This document shows, in pieces, positions 32,939 to 41,729 of a DNA stretch of 64,000 bases. The DNA comes from Tissierellia bacterium. GTDB lineage: Bacteria > Bacillota > Clostridia > Tissierellales > Peptoniphilaceae. Made by a program: the position numbers and the translations under genes. The DNA lies in NCBI GenBank assembly GCA_030529425.1, contig JAUMWX010000001.1, forward strand, positions 1-64,000, given 5' to 3'. Below the pieces are notes generated by a model. It worked only from the letters and a program-made list of their open reading frames with translations, was not told the origin of the DNA and made no database searches. Every line of letters starts with the position of its first letter. Position 1 is the stretch's first letter.

Positions 32939-34567
32939 TTAAATCATTTTGAAATGTTTTAATGCATCTATGATTGCATCTTCTTTTTCCTTTGGACACT
33001 TAGGTATTCTTTGATTATCTTTTTTTGTTATATTATAGTTTTTTCCTATATCTAAGCCACATTTTCTTTTAATCTGTGCAATATACAATGTAGATACTTT
33101 AAATCCAAATTTATCTAAAATATAATCTATAATTTTTTGATAACTAGCTTTCATCTCAGATGAAGTAATATCAAGTTCTTCCATTTCTAGATTTATGTCG
33201 ATATGTTTTGCTGTATTTAGTTTGGACAATAAACATACAGTCTCCACATGCACCGTCCTCGGAAACTGATCAAATGCATCTATTTCCTGAACTTCGTATC
33301 CCGCTTCGATGAAAAGCTGCAAGTCTCGAACCTGGGTCTTGGGGTTGCAGGATATGTATACAACGGTATCCGCTGACATGGAGATGATTTTATCAATAGC
33401 CTTAGGGTGAATGCCTTCCCTTGGGGGATCAAGCACTAAAATATCGGGCTTTTGTTTTAAGTTTTCTATCTCAGAAAGTACATCATTGGCAATAAACTCG
33501 ACATTTGACAGATTGTTTATTTTTGCATTTTCTTCGGCTTTAACGACCGCTTCTTCGACAATCTCCACACCTATGACTTTGGAAGCTTTTTTTGCAAAAA
33601 TTTGAGAAATTGTACCCGTTCCACAGTAAAGGTCGTATACGAGTTTGTTCGAAATATCTCCGGCAAGCTCCAAAGCTCTCTCATATAACTTTTCCGCCGA
33701 CTTTGGATTCGGTTGGAAGAAAGAAAAAGGGCTTATTTTGAATTCAAGTCCATTGATGCTTTCCTTCAGGTATGTTTTTCCGTACAAATGATTTACTTTT
33801 TCGGGAACAACCGCATCCGCCAACGAGTTTGAAATGGTATGAAATATGCTTATGATTTTTGCCTCTATGGGCTGAGATGTTATTTTTTGTATATATTCTT
33901 CAAGTATTTTATCATTTAATTTTTCGAAGTCCTTGGTAACCAGATTCAACATTATTTCATTGTGCGCGAAAGAATAACGGACAATTAAAAATTTCAACTC
34001 CCCGTCATTGCGTTTTCTGTGATAAGCTTTTATCTCTCTTTCCCTAAAAAATTCCTGAGTAAATATTCGGATTTTGTCGAATGACGGATTAACGATATTA
34101 CAATCTCTATTGTCTACAATTTCATAAAATCTGTTTTTCTTGTGAAGTCCCAGAGTAAGCGGTCCGTCTTTTACTTCATCGCCAAAGGAATATTCCATTT
34201 TATTTCTGTAGGATGAAATGCTCGGAGCTTGGTAAAATCTCACTGTCTTTCCAAGATTCAAACCGTCATAAAGCTTTTGGATTATATGTCTCTTGTAATT
34301 TGTCTCTTCATCATATGTCAATTCTTGATATCTGCAACCTCCGCAATCCTTAACTCGAGGACAACCTGTTTCAGTTTGAAGAGGTGAATCCTCTAATACA
34401 TCAATCAACTTTCCCGATGAATAACCGTCTTTGATTTTTCCCCTTTTGACAATCACTTTCTGTCCGATTATCCCGTTTTTAAAGCAGATTTTTTCATCTC
34501 CATTTTCAGCAATTGATAAATTCGGATATTCAGCATCAGTTATTCTTAATTCTAATAATTTTCCCAT
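32939..34567 (-). CDS. rlmD: 23S rRNA (uracil-1939-C5)-methyltransferase RlmD, with AT-rich C-terminal extension
   Basis: 542 residues; usual length is ~455. An N-terminal TRAM domain (~1-60), the Fe-S cluster GCPRVKDCGGCRYQ (~68-81), and the methyltransferase domain with LVYDLYCGTGTISQIF (~310-325), VLDPPREGIHP and catalytic VYISCNPKTQ (~402-411). The core ends around FPRTVHVETVCLLS. The last ~85 residues (SYQKIIDYILDKFGFKVSTL ... IDALKHFKMI) are an extension seen in genes used as integration sites. Base composition drops sharply at about 33230, suggesting this 3' end was brought by the neighbouring element. Confidence 0.9.
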   Translation of the reverse strand: MGKLLELRITDAEYPNLSIAENGDEKICFKNGIIGQKVIVKRGKIKDGYSSGKLIDVLEDSPLQTETGCPRVKDCGGCRYQELTYDEETNYKRHIIQKLYDGLNLGKTVRFYQAPSISSYRNKMEYSFGDEVKDGPLTLGLHKKNRFYEIVDNRDCNIVNPSFDKIRIFTQEFFREREIKAYHRKRNDGELKFLIVRYSFAHNEIMLNLVTKDFEKLNDKILEEYIQKITSQPIEAKIISIFHTISNSLADAVVPEKVNHLYGKTYLKESINGLEFKISPFSFFQPNPKSAEKLYERALELAGDISNKLVYDLYCGTGTISQIFAKKASKVIGVEIVEEAVVKAEENAKINNLSNVEFIANDVLSEIENLKQKPDILVLDPPREGIHPKAIDKIISMSADTVVYISCNPKTQVRDLQLFIEAGYEVQEIDAFDQFPRTVHVETVCLLSKLNTAKHIDINLEMEELDITSSEMKASYQKIIDYILDKFGFKVSTLYIAQIKRKCGLDIGKNYNITKKDNQRIPKCPKEKEDAIIDALKHFKMI

Positions 34568-34642
34568 AATAATTCCTTAACTTTTATTCTCAGATAATTA
34601 TATCATACCGTTTAATTATAAAGGATATCGAAGCAAGGAAAA

Positions 34643-34706
34643 AGAGGCTTCAAAATATTGATTTCATACTTTTTAAGTACAAAAATCATTTTAATTCAGC
34701 CTCTCT
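34643..34706 (-). terminator. Terminator after the glycosyltransferase gene
   Basis: A long imperfect hairpin (GAGGCTGAATTAAAATGATTT on one arm pairing with AAATCAATATTTTGAAGCCTC) followed on the minus strand by TTTTTCC, ~10 bp past the stop codon. Confidence 0.65.
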
Positions 34707-34714
34707 CAAATCTT

Positions 34715-35752
34715 CTATTCTAAACTGTCGTAATATTCCTTCCACATTTCTCCGATTGATTCTTCGCTATAAAAATCATTCCCTCTTTTGGACATTTCCA
34801 TCGCTTTTTTTCTATATTCGGGATCGTCTCTTAATTTTTTTAATTCTTCTATAAATCCCTTATTGTCACCGGCTTTTAGATAATATCCGTCCAAAATCAA
34901 TTTATAGATATCTATATCTCTTAAAAGAATCGGAGTATTTGTAGCCATAGCTTCAAGAATGGTCATTGGAAACAATTCCGCATATGACGGCAAAAACATT
35001 ACATCGGCAATATTGTATAAATCGTTCATTTGAAGTCTGTCGACCATCCCCAAAAACTTCATATTTTCAGGAGGATTATTTTGCAATTCCTTGATTTCAT
35101 GATAACCTTCCTGCATGTTTCCGAAGCTGAACCCTCCGGCCCACAAAAATTGCATGTCCGGAAGCTCTTTTGCAATATCCGTAAAATCGAAAATTCCTTT
35201 TCTTGTCTGCAACTGTCCTACTCCCAAAACCAAAAACTGATCCGGTTTTATTCCGTATTCTTTTCTTTTTTCAGCCTTTTCTTCATCTGAAAGTTTAGAA
35301 AAGTGTTCATTGGAAACAAGATTCGGTATATATGTAGTTCTCGAAGTATCTATTCCGTATTTTTTCATTTCTTCAATAAAATATGGATTAACAACAACCG
35401 TATAGTCCATACTCTTGTAGAACCTTATTATATATTTGTAAAATATTTTTCTTATAAGTTTGGGCAATCTGATGCTCTTGTCTAAAGTTTCCGGCAAAAA
35501 ATGAACATATCCCACAGATATAGATTTTTTCCCAAAAATATTATTTCTTAGATAATACGAGAAATTTATCGTATGATAGTGATTAATATCTCCCAATCTT
35601 GGCGGATTAACGCTTATATTATACTCGTTTCCTATCTTTTTTTTAATCAATCCCACCTGTTCTTCATAGGCTGAAAGCACTCCGTGACCTTTACTCATGT
35701 CTGCTGCAGAAAAAACATGTATACTTTTTTTCCCGTTAGATATATTTTTCAT
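34715..35752 (-). CDS. GT-B glycosyltransferase, family 4, probably lipid glycosylation
   Basis: 345 residues. An N-terminal Rossmann half without membrane segment is followed by the donor-binding half: VLGVGQLQTRKGIFDF (~174-189), LWAGGFSFG, and the E-x7-E motif region SYAELFPMTILEAMATNTPI (~258-277). The sequence resembles the Firmicute glycosyltransferases that add a second sugar to diacylglycerol glycolipids (LafB-type, making lipoteichoic acid anchors), but the acceptor is inferred. The ATG overlaps the stop of the ArsC-like gene (TAATG), so translation is coupled. Confidence 0.75.
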   Translation of the reverse strand: MKNISNGKKSIHVFSAADMSKGHGVLSAYEEQVGLIKKKIGNEYNISVNPPRLGDINHYHTINFSYYLRNNIFGKKSISVGYVHFLPETLDKSIRLPKLIRKIFYKYIIRFYKSMDYTVVVNPYFIEEMKKYGIDTSRTTYIPNLVSNEHFSKLSDEEKAEKRKEYGIKPDQFLVLGVGQLQTRKGIFDFTDIAKELPDMQFLWAGGFSFGNMQEGYHEIKELQNNPPENMKFLGMVDRLQMNDLYNIADVMFLPSYAELFPMTILEAMATNTPILLRDIDIYKLILDGYYLKAGDNKGFIEELKKLRDDPEYRKKAMEMSKRGNDFYSEESIGEMWKEYYDSLE

Positions 35753-36099
35753 TATATTCCCTCTACAAATTTTTTAACATCCGCTCCCACAAAAATCTTT
35801 TCATCATCTATCAATATCGGTCTTTTTACAAGAAGTCCATTGGTTGATAACAACTCAATTTTTTCTTCCAATGTCATATCTTTAAGCTTATCTTTTAAGT
35901 TCATCTCTTTATATAGTAAACCGCTGGTATTAAAAAATTTTTTAATATCCAACCCCGATATTTTATGCCATTTCTGTAATTCTTCAACAGTCGGATTTTC
36001 CTGATCAATATGTCTATACTCATATGGTATCGACTTATCGCTTAATATTTTCTCAACTTGTCTACAAGTTCCGCATTTTTTATAACAAATTAATTTCAT
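35752..36099 (-). CDS. ArsC/Spx-family thioredoxin-fold protein
   Basis: 115 residues with CYKKCGTCRQVEKIL (CGTC redox pair, ~9-12), then the family pattern LDIKKFFNTSGLLYKEMNLK and NGLLVKRPILID (~85-96). It resembles arsenate-reductase-like YffB more than Spx, since the RNA-polymerase-binding features of Spx are not evident. Function unknown; probably a thiol or glutaredoxin-dependent reductase. Coupled to the downstream glycosyltransferase. Ribosome site AAAAGGAGA. Confidence 0.8.
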   Translation of the reverse strand: MKLICYKKCGTCRQVEKILSDKSIPYEYRHIDQENPTVEELQKWHKISGLDIKKFFNTSGLLYKEMNLKDKLKDMTLEEKIELLSTNGLLVKRPILIDDEKIFVGADVKKFVEGI

Positions 36100-36218
36100 A
36101 TTATCTCCTTTTTGGATACCACTCTGAAAGGTATGTATTTATTTATATTATATAACAGATTGTCTTCATATCCATTTTTTTACTTAAATGTAAAAAAAGT
36201 CTATTTAAAATAAAAAAG

Positions 36219-36241
36219 GGATTCGGATGACTACCGAATCC
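36219..36241 (-). terminator. Terminator after the lipoprotein gene
   Basis: Stem GGATTCGG / CCGAATCC, 7-nt loop, followed on the minus strand by TTTTTTATTTTA; 17 bp past the stop. Confidence 0.85.
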
Positions 36242-36257
36242 ACATTTTATAATTTTC

Positions 36258-36980
36258 TTAATGAACCATTTCTTTTGCGTTCAAAGCTTCTTTTGGAATC
36301 TCAAGTTTTTCGTTGACTTTAATTAAGTCTTTCATTACCATCTTAAAACTAGCTTCTTTCATATTACTCTCGATAGTTATTTCTTTGATGTGGAAATCCT
36401 TTTTATCAATTTTAATAACTATAGGAATATCGCTCATTGCCAAAAGTGACATAGCTTGTTTTACTTGTTCCTTTTCTTCTTCTGTCTTTGCAAGATCCTC
36501 TATATTATCTTTTGTAACTTTAACCTTAATAATATATTCATCTTTTGCATTTTCAAATTCTTTAGGTAGTTTTTCATCTACGACCAACATCTTTGAGAAG
36601 TCGAACATTTGGTCCATTTGTTTAGTTTCAGACAATCCTAAACTATCCACTTTAAGTTTTGACCATTCTCCGCCAAATTTAGTGTATTGAACTACAGGGT
36701 TACTGCTCATATCCATATATGTTTCAAGGTCTGAACCTGTAATCATCATCTTGGATATCTTACTTTCTTTATCCACGATCATCTTCATGGCAATATTCAT
36801 AGGACCGACTTGAGTATTCATTTCTGTTTGAATCACTTTTGCATCTTCGTAATACTTGCCAACATTTTTTTGAACATCTTCGATTGTCAACTCTTTTGAA
36901 CCGGAACAAGCTCCTAATACCAAAGCTAATACCAGTACCAACATTATAAGAACTTTATTTTTTTTCATTTTTTTCCTCAC
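36258..36980 (-). CDS. DUF6612-like lipoprotein
   Basis: 240 residues. Signal peptide KKNKVLIMLVLVLALVLGAC with lipobox LGAC (Cys ~25), so a lipid-anchored extracytoplasmic protein. The mature part is rich in amphipathic beta strands (NIAMKMIVDKESKISKMMIT; FHIKEITIESNMKEASFKMV), like LppX/LolA-type DUF6612 proteins that may bind lipids. A second ATG five codons in could be the true start. Single gene with its own terminator. Confidence 0.8.
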   Translation of the reverse strand: MRKKMKKNKVLIMLVLVLALVLGACSGSKELTIEDVQKNVGKYYEDAKVIQTEMNTQVGPMNIAMKMIVDKESKISKMMITGSDLETYMDMSSNPVVQYTKFGGEWSKLKVDSLGLSETKQMDQMFDFSKMLVVDEKLPKEFENAKDEYIIKVKVTKDNIEDLAKTEEEKEQVKQAMSLLAMSDIPIVIKIDKKDFHIKEITIESNMKEASFKMVMKDLIKVNEKLEIPKEALNAKEMVH

Positions 36981-37084
36981 ATATTTTAATCATTTCTTCG
37001 TTATTTTAATCTAATTTTGACAAAAAATCAACTAATATATCTTAATATTTTATCTCGAATTAACATTATTAATTTATGAGGCTT

Positions 37085-38821
37085 TTAAACAAATTCTCTT
37101 TCCTCATATTTTGTGTGTAATAATTTATGAGATAATTCTCCATAAGGTTCTCCGAAATAGTTTTTGTATAATTCTAGAACCATCGGATTTTCGTGAGACT
37201 TCCTTATAGTTTTTTTCTTGTCTATTTCATAAAGAGCCTTCTGCCTCTTAACAAGTATATCTGAATTTCCTCTGTGATAAGGCTGACCTCCTCCTCCGAT
37301 ACACCCTCCCGGACATGCCATTATTTCAATTGCATCAAACTTATATTCATTGTTTTTAATCCCATCCAACAGTTTTCTCGCATTTCCAAGTCCATTTGCT
37401 ATGCCTATATGTAATTTCAAGCCTTTTACTTCAATATATGTATCTCGAATACCCTCAAGTCCGCGAAGCTCTTTAAAATCAATTTTTTCCAGTTTTTCTC
37501 CGGTTATCCATTCCACAGCCGTTCTTGTCGCAGCTTCAATTACTCCTCCCGTAGTTCCGAATATAACTCCGGCTCCCGTCGATTCACCCAATATTTGATC
37601 AAAATCACTTTCATCAAGACTTACAAAGTCCAGTCCGAATATTTTTATCAATCTTCCAAGTTCCCTCGTGCTAAGTACGATGTCCACATCCCTTATTCCG
37701 TCATTTGAAAACTCCGATCTGAAGGCTTCCTGTTTTTTAGCTGTGCAAGGCATTATCGAAACCACCGTAATGTCCTTAGGATCGATCCCCATCTTTTCAG
37801 CATAATATGTTTTTATAACCGTTCCCATCATCATTTGGGGAGACTTACATGTAGAAGGAATATCAAGCATATCCGGGTAGTTATTTTCAATAAATCTCAC
37901 CCAAGCCGGACAACATGATGTTAAAATAGGCAAAACTCCGTTATTTTGTATACGATGTATCATTTCACCGGCTTCTTCCATCACTGTCAAATCTGCCGAA
38001 AAATCGGTATCGAACACCTTGTCAAAACCCATTATCCTGAGTGCGGAAACCAATTTTCCCGTAGTAATTTCACCCGGTTCCATTCCGAATATTTCACCTA
38101 TAGCGACTCTAATAGCGGGAGCCACCTGTACCACCACATGTCTTGAAGGATTTTTCAACTCATCTATCACTCGATATGTCTCATCCACTTCTACCAGGGC
38201 TCCGGTAGGACAAACTTCGACACATTGTCCGCAAAATGTACATGAGCTGTTTACCAAAGGCATCTTAAATGCCGTTCCCACTATCGCATCAAAGCCACGA
38301 TCGAGTCCACTCAATGCTCCTACCGTTTGAACTTCATTACACATAGTTTCACATCTTCGACACATTACGCATTTTGTAGGATTTCTAAATATAGCCATTG
38401 AAGATTTATCAATTTTATGTAGTTTTATCTCTCCCGGGTAATTGATACTGGTTATTCCCATTTCCTTTGCAAGTGTTTGAAGCTCACAATCCAAATTTTT
38501 AGGACAAATCAAACAGTCCTTCGGGTGGTTTGATAAAATCAATTCTAAATTCATTCTTCTTGCGGAAATTGCTCTTGAAGAATTTGTATTTATGACCATG
38601 CCCTCGGTTATTTCTTCACTGCATGCCGTACATAATCTCGGTCTGTTCTCCACTTCCACCATGCAAAGCCTACAAGATGAAGGCTTGTTTTCGTAGCAGA
38701 ATTTTTCCAATTTCATATGACAAAGTGTCGGGATTTCAATACCGATATCTCTTGCCAACTCAAGAATTGTAGATCCTTCTTTTACTTTTACTTTTTTTCC
38801 GTTTATTACGCAATTTATCAT
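37085..38821 (-). CDS. hndD: NADH-dependent [FeFe]-hydrogenase catalytic subunit
   Basis: 578 residues. Order: plant-type [2Fe-2S] domain (CHMKLEKFCYENKPSSCRLC), a His-ligated [4Fe-4S] site (HPKDCLICPKNLDCELQ), two [4Fe-4S] clusters (CVMCRRCETMC; CTFCGQCVEVCP), then the H-cluster domain with motifs L1 TSCCPAWVRF (~299-308), L2 PCTAKKQEA (~357-365) and L3 MACPGGCIGGGGQPYH (~511-526), ending in the small-subunit helix region. It evolves or takes up H2 using electrons from NAD(P)H and possibly ferredoxin via HndC. Last gene of the hnd operon, 18 bp after hndC. Confidence 0.95.
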   Translation of the reverse strand: MINCVINGKKVKVKEGSTILELARDIGIEIPTLCHMKLEKFCYENKPSSCRLCMVEVENRPRLCTACSEEITEGMVINTNSSRAISARRMNLELILSNHPKDCLICPKNLDCELQTLAKEMGITSINYPGEIKLHKIDKSSMAIFRNPTKCVMCRRCETMCNEVQTVGALSGLDRGFDAIVGTAFKMPLVNSSCTFCGQCVEVCPTGALVEVDETYRVIDELKNPSRHVVVQVAPAIRVAIGEIFGMEPGEITTGKLVSALRIMGFDKVFDTDFSADLTVMEEAGEMIHRIQNNGVLPILTSCCPAWVRFIENNYPDMLDIPSTCKSPQMMMGTVIKTYYAEKMGIDPKDITVVSIMPCTAKKQEAFRSEFSNDGIRDVDIVLSTRELGRLIKIFGLDFVSLDESDFDQILGESTGAGVIFGTTGGVIEAATRTAVEWITGEKLEKIDFKELRGLEGIRDTYIEVKGLKLHIGIANGLGNARKLLDGIKNNEYKFDAIEIMACPGGCIGGGGQPYHRGNSDILVKRQKALYEIDKKKTIRKSHENPMVLELYKNYFGEPYGELSHKLLHTKYEEREFV

Positions 38822-38839
38822 AATTCACCACCTTACACC

Positions 38840-40606
38840 TTAAGCCTTCGCTATAGCATTTACTGGACAGACACTTGCACAGGAGCCGCATGCAATACAT
38901 TTCGATTCGTCAATTTTATGTTTTTGCCTTAATTCCCCGACTATTGAATGAACGGGACAAACATTAAAACATTTGTGACATCCCACACATTTTCGTGCAT
39001 CGATAAAATAAGCTTTTTTAACAAGTCCTTTTGCGTATCTCTCATATTCTTCCGGAAAATATTTCATCGTCGACAATACAGGATTAGGTGCTGTCTGCCC
39101 TAAACCGCAAGCTGCGGAATCTATAATATTCTCACAAAGAGATTTTATTTTTTTCAGATTCTCCATATTGCTCTTTTGAGCTATCAAATCACATAACATC
39201 TCATACAATCGTTTAGTTCCTATTCTGCATGGAGTACACTTCCCGCAAGATTCATCCTGGGTAAACTCCAAGTAAAACTTAGCTATTTCGACCATGTCGT
39301 TATCTTCGTCCATTACGATAAGTCCACCTGAACCCATCATGGCACCGATATTTTTAAGATTTTCATAATCTATCGGCGTATCCAAATTTTCCTCAGTTAT
39401 CATTCCTCCGGAAGGTCCTCCGATTTGAACCGCCTTAAATTTCTTTCCATTCGGTATCCCTTCCCCTATATCGTATACTATGGATCTTATGGTTGTTCCC
39501 ATGGGAACTTCAACCAATCCCACATTGTTTACTTTGCCCGCCAAAGCAAACACCTTGGTTCCTTTTGAATTTTCAGTCCCTATGGATGAAAACCACTCGG
39601 CTCCCCTATTGATGATTTTAGGTATATTGGCATATGTCTCCACATTATTTACGGTAGACGGTTTTCCCTTGTATCCTTCCTTACTTGGAAATGGAGGTTT
39701 CCTCGTAGGTTCTCCTCTCTTTCCCTCAACTGAATGAATTAATGCGGTTTCTTCTCCACATACAAACGCCCCTGCTCCAAGTCTGATTTCAACATCAAAA
39801 TCAAATCCTGAATTGAAGATATTTTTCCCTATCAGTCCGTACTCTCTTGCGGATTCTATTGCCGTTTTTAATCTTTCGATAGCAAGAGGGTATTCGGCTC
39901 TTATGTATATAATTCCATGATTTGCACCTGTTGCATATCCGCCAATAATCATAGCTTCTATTACAGAATGCGGATCTCCCTCCAGTATGGATCTATCCAT
40001 AAATGCTCCGGGATCTCCCTCATCGGCATTACAAAATATGTACTTTTCTTCACCAAAAACATCTGCCGTCGCCTGCCATTTTAAGCCGGTCGGAAATCCT
40101 CCGCCGCCTCTGCCTCTCAAACCGGATTTTTTAATCTCATCTATGACATCCTGAGGTGTCATTTCGGTCAAAACTTTATGTAATGCGATATATCCGTCAT
40201 AGGCTATGTAATCGTTTATATCCTCAGGATTTATTTGACCGCAATTTTGTAATGCTATTCTGGTCTGTTTTTCATAAAACACCATATGATGATGGTTTTG
40301 AGCTATGATTCCAGTTTTGGGAGAAACATAAAGAAGCCTCTCAACCGGTCTTCCATGAAGCACATGTTCTTCAATCATCTCATCCACATCATCGGGAGTT
40401 ACATGAACATAGAAAATATTATCAGGCTGAACTTTTACTATCGGTCCTTCTCCACAAAACCCGAAACATCCGGTTATCATTACCTCAACATCATCAATAT
40501 TTCTCTTCTTCAGACCTTCTCTGAGTTTTATAATAATCTCATCCGATTTGGCTGATATACACCCGGTACCCTTACATACCATAATTTGAAGTCTTATATT
40601 ACTCAT
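38840..40606 (-). CDS. hndC: NADH-binding hydrogenase subunit HndC (NuoF-like)
   Basis: 588 residues. An N-terminal thioredoxin-like [2Fe-2S] domain (CKGTGCISAKS ... CFGFCGEG), the flavin/NAD region GLRGRGGGGFPTGLKW (~162-177) and FCNADEGDPGAFMDRSILEG, the [4Fe-4S] site ESCGKCTPCRIGTKRL, and two C-terminal ferredoxin clusters (CVGCHKCFNVCP; CIACGSCASVCP). This subunit carries FMN and links NAD(P)H to the hydrogenase. It overlaps the preceding small gene by four bases. Complete. Confidence 0.95.
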   Translation of the reverse strand: MSNIRLQIMVCKGTGCISAKSDEIIIKLREGLKKRNIDDVEVMITGCFGFCGEGPIVKVQPDNIFYVHVTPDDVDEMIEEHVLHGRPVERLLYVSPKTGIIAQNHHHMVFYEKQTRIALQNCGQINPEDINDYIAYDGYIALHKVLTEMTPQDVIDEIKKSGLRGRGGGGFPTGLKWQATADVFGEEKYIFCNADEGDPGAFMDRSILEGDPHSVIEAMIIGGYATGANHGIIYIRAEYPLAIERLKTAIESAREYGLIGKNIFNSGFDFDVEIRLGAGAFVCGEETALIHSVEGKRGEPTRKPPFPSKEGYKGKPSTVNNVETYANIPKIINRGAEWFSSIGTENSKGTKVFALAGKVNNVGLVEVPMGTTIRSIVYDIGEGIPNGKKFKAVQIGGPSGGMITEENLDTPIDYENLKNIGAMMGSGGLIVMDEDNDMVEIAKFYLEFTQDESCGKCTPCRIGTKRLYEMLCDLIAQKSNMENLKKIKSLCENIIDSAACGLGQTAPNPVLSTMKYFPEEYERYAKGLVKKAYFIDARKCVGCHKCFNVCPVHSIVGELRQKHKIDESKCIACGSCASVCPVNAIAKA

Positions 40607-40986
40607 AACTGCAACCTCTTTGATACTTTTCTAGAATTGATAAGGTCCGCTATGGATTCTATCAATGCAACAATTTCTTCTTTATCAAACTGTTCATCTT
40701 CTCCTGTAGCTCTAATCTTGCTGCTTATATCCACTATGTACTTTTCTTTTTGATTTATATTATCCTTAAACTTAAGTCTGAGATTTGAATATCCTTTCTC
40801 CTTTGCAAATTCACTCAATTCCGCAAACAGACCCTTGACCTCATCATATGTTTCAGATCCGTTTCCATATACTTTAACCTCAATTACCTGATCCTTATGA
40901 AGGTTTCCAAGTTCTCTTGGAGCTATTTTAGATTTCATCTCTTCTTTGATTCTCAAAAGTTTATCCAATGAATCTATCTTTTTCAT
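40603..40986 (-). CDS. HndB-position thioredoxin-like protein without cysteines
   Basis: 127 residues, located exactly where HndB (a [2Fe-2S] thioredoxin-like subunit) lies in hnd operons. The opening KKIDSLDKLLRIKEEMKSKI resembles HndB, and the alternating strand-helix pattern (IEVKVYGNGSETYDEVKGLF; LRLKFKDNINQKEKYIVDIS) fits the fold. No Cys occurs anywhere, so it cannot hold the cluster. It may be a structural subunit. It overlaps hndA by 26 bp and hndC by 4 bp, so all are co-translated. Confidence 0.75.
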   Translation of the reverse strand: MKKIDSLDKLLRIKEEMKSKIAPRELGNLHKDQVIEVKVYGNGSETYDEVKGLFAELSEFAKEKGYSNLRLKFKDNINQKEKYIVDISSKIRATGEDEQFDKEEIVALIESIADLINSRKVSKRLQL

Positions 40987-41476
40987 ATTTTTCCTCCATC
41001 AGATATTTTTCAATTATTCCTTTTACATCCTCTTTTTTTACATGTCCATAAATTTCCTTGTTCACCCTGACAACCGGTCCTATTCCGCATGCTCCCACAC
41101 ATCTTATAGAATTGACATTGAATAATCCATCTTTTGACAAACCGTCTAAATTTACTTCAAGTAATGTTTTGAACTCTTTTAACACCGCAGCCGACTCCTT
41201 TACAAAACAAGCCGTTCCCATGCACACATCAACGGTGTATTTTCCCATTTTATTTTCATTAAAAAATGAATAAAAGGAAACTATTCCATTGATTTTTGCT
41301 GTCGGCATCCCGACACTCTTGGCAATATATGTTTGTAACTCCGGAGGTAAATACCCACAAAGCTCCTGTGCATAATGAAGTATACTTATTATGTTGTTCG
41401 GTTTATCTTCAAATTGCTCAATAAATGAATCTAATTTGGAAACAAGTTCGTCCTCAATAAAAGTTAACGCTTTCAT
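40961..41476 (-). CDS. hndA: Hydrogenase [2Fe-2S] subunit HndA (NuoE-like)
   Basis: 171 residues. N-terminal helical bundle (ISILHYAQELCGYLPPELQT) and a C-terminal thioredoxin-like domain with the four cluster ligands in VDVCMGTACFV (~84-94) and SIRCVGACGIGPVV (~123-136). This subunit passes electrons between NADH-oxidising HndC and the rest. First gene of the operon; promoter at 41498-41526, ribosome site AAAGGAGATAAG. Confidence 0.92.
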   Translation of the reverse strand: MKALTFIEDELVSKLDSFIEQFEDKPNNIISILHYAQELCGYLPPELQTYIAKSVGMPTAKINGIVSFYSFFNENKMGKYTVDVCMGTACFVKESAAVLKEFKTLLEVNLDGLSKDGLFNVNSIRCVGACGIGPVVRVNKEIYGHVKKEDVKGIIEKYLMEEKYEKDRFIG

Positions 41477-41497
41477 ATCTTATCTCCTTTCATTTCC

Positions 41498-41526
41498 ATA
41501 GTAACACCCTAAATAACAAAAATCAA
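41498..41526 (-). promoter_or_regulatory. Promoter of the hnd hydrogenase operon
   Basis: On the minus strand, TTGATT (41526-41521), 17-bp spacer and TACTAT (41503-41498), just upstream of the ribosome site and ATG of hndA. No obvious Rex or other operator palindrome was seen. Confidence 0.5.
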
Positions 41527-41677
41527 TAAAGTTAGTAGATTGCAACCTTTAATTTACAAGATTTTCTATCTAGAATATTAAGTATATATTTTATATTACC
41601 CTATTTAACAAAACTCAATTTATTAAGGAAAATGTATTCATAGCTTAAACTGTTTAAGATTTATTTTAAAATAAAAA

Positions 41678-41709
41678 TTCACACCGAATTTTTATAAATT
41701 CAGTGTGAA
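41678..41709 (-). terminator. Terminator after transketolase
   Basis: Hairpin with arms TTCACACTGAATTT / AAATTCGGTGTGAA on the minus strand followed by TTTTTATTTT, 20 bp past the stop codon. Confidence 0.8.
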
Positions 41710-41729
41710 CTTATTAATCAGAGATTCCT

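Noticed and set aside
33225..33260. Second rlmD attachment-site copy elsewhere in the window
   Set aside because: I looked for the VETV-coding sequence on the left side and did not find a convincing duplicate, so no att pair is claimed.
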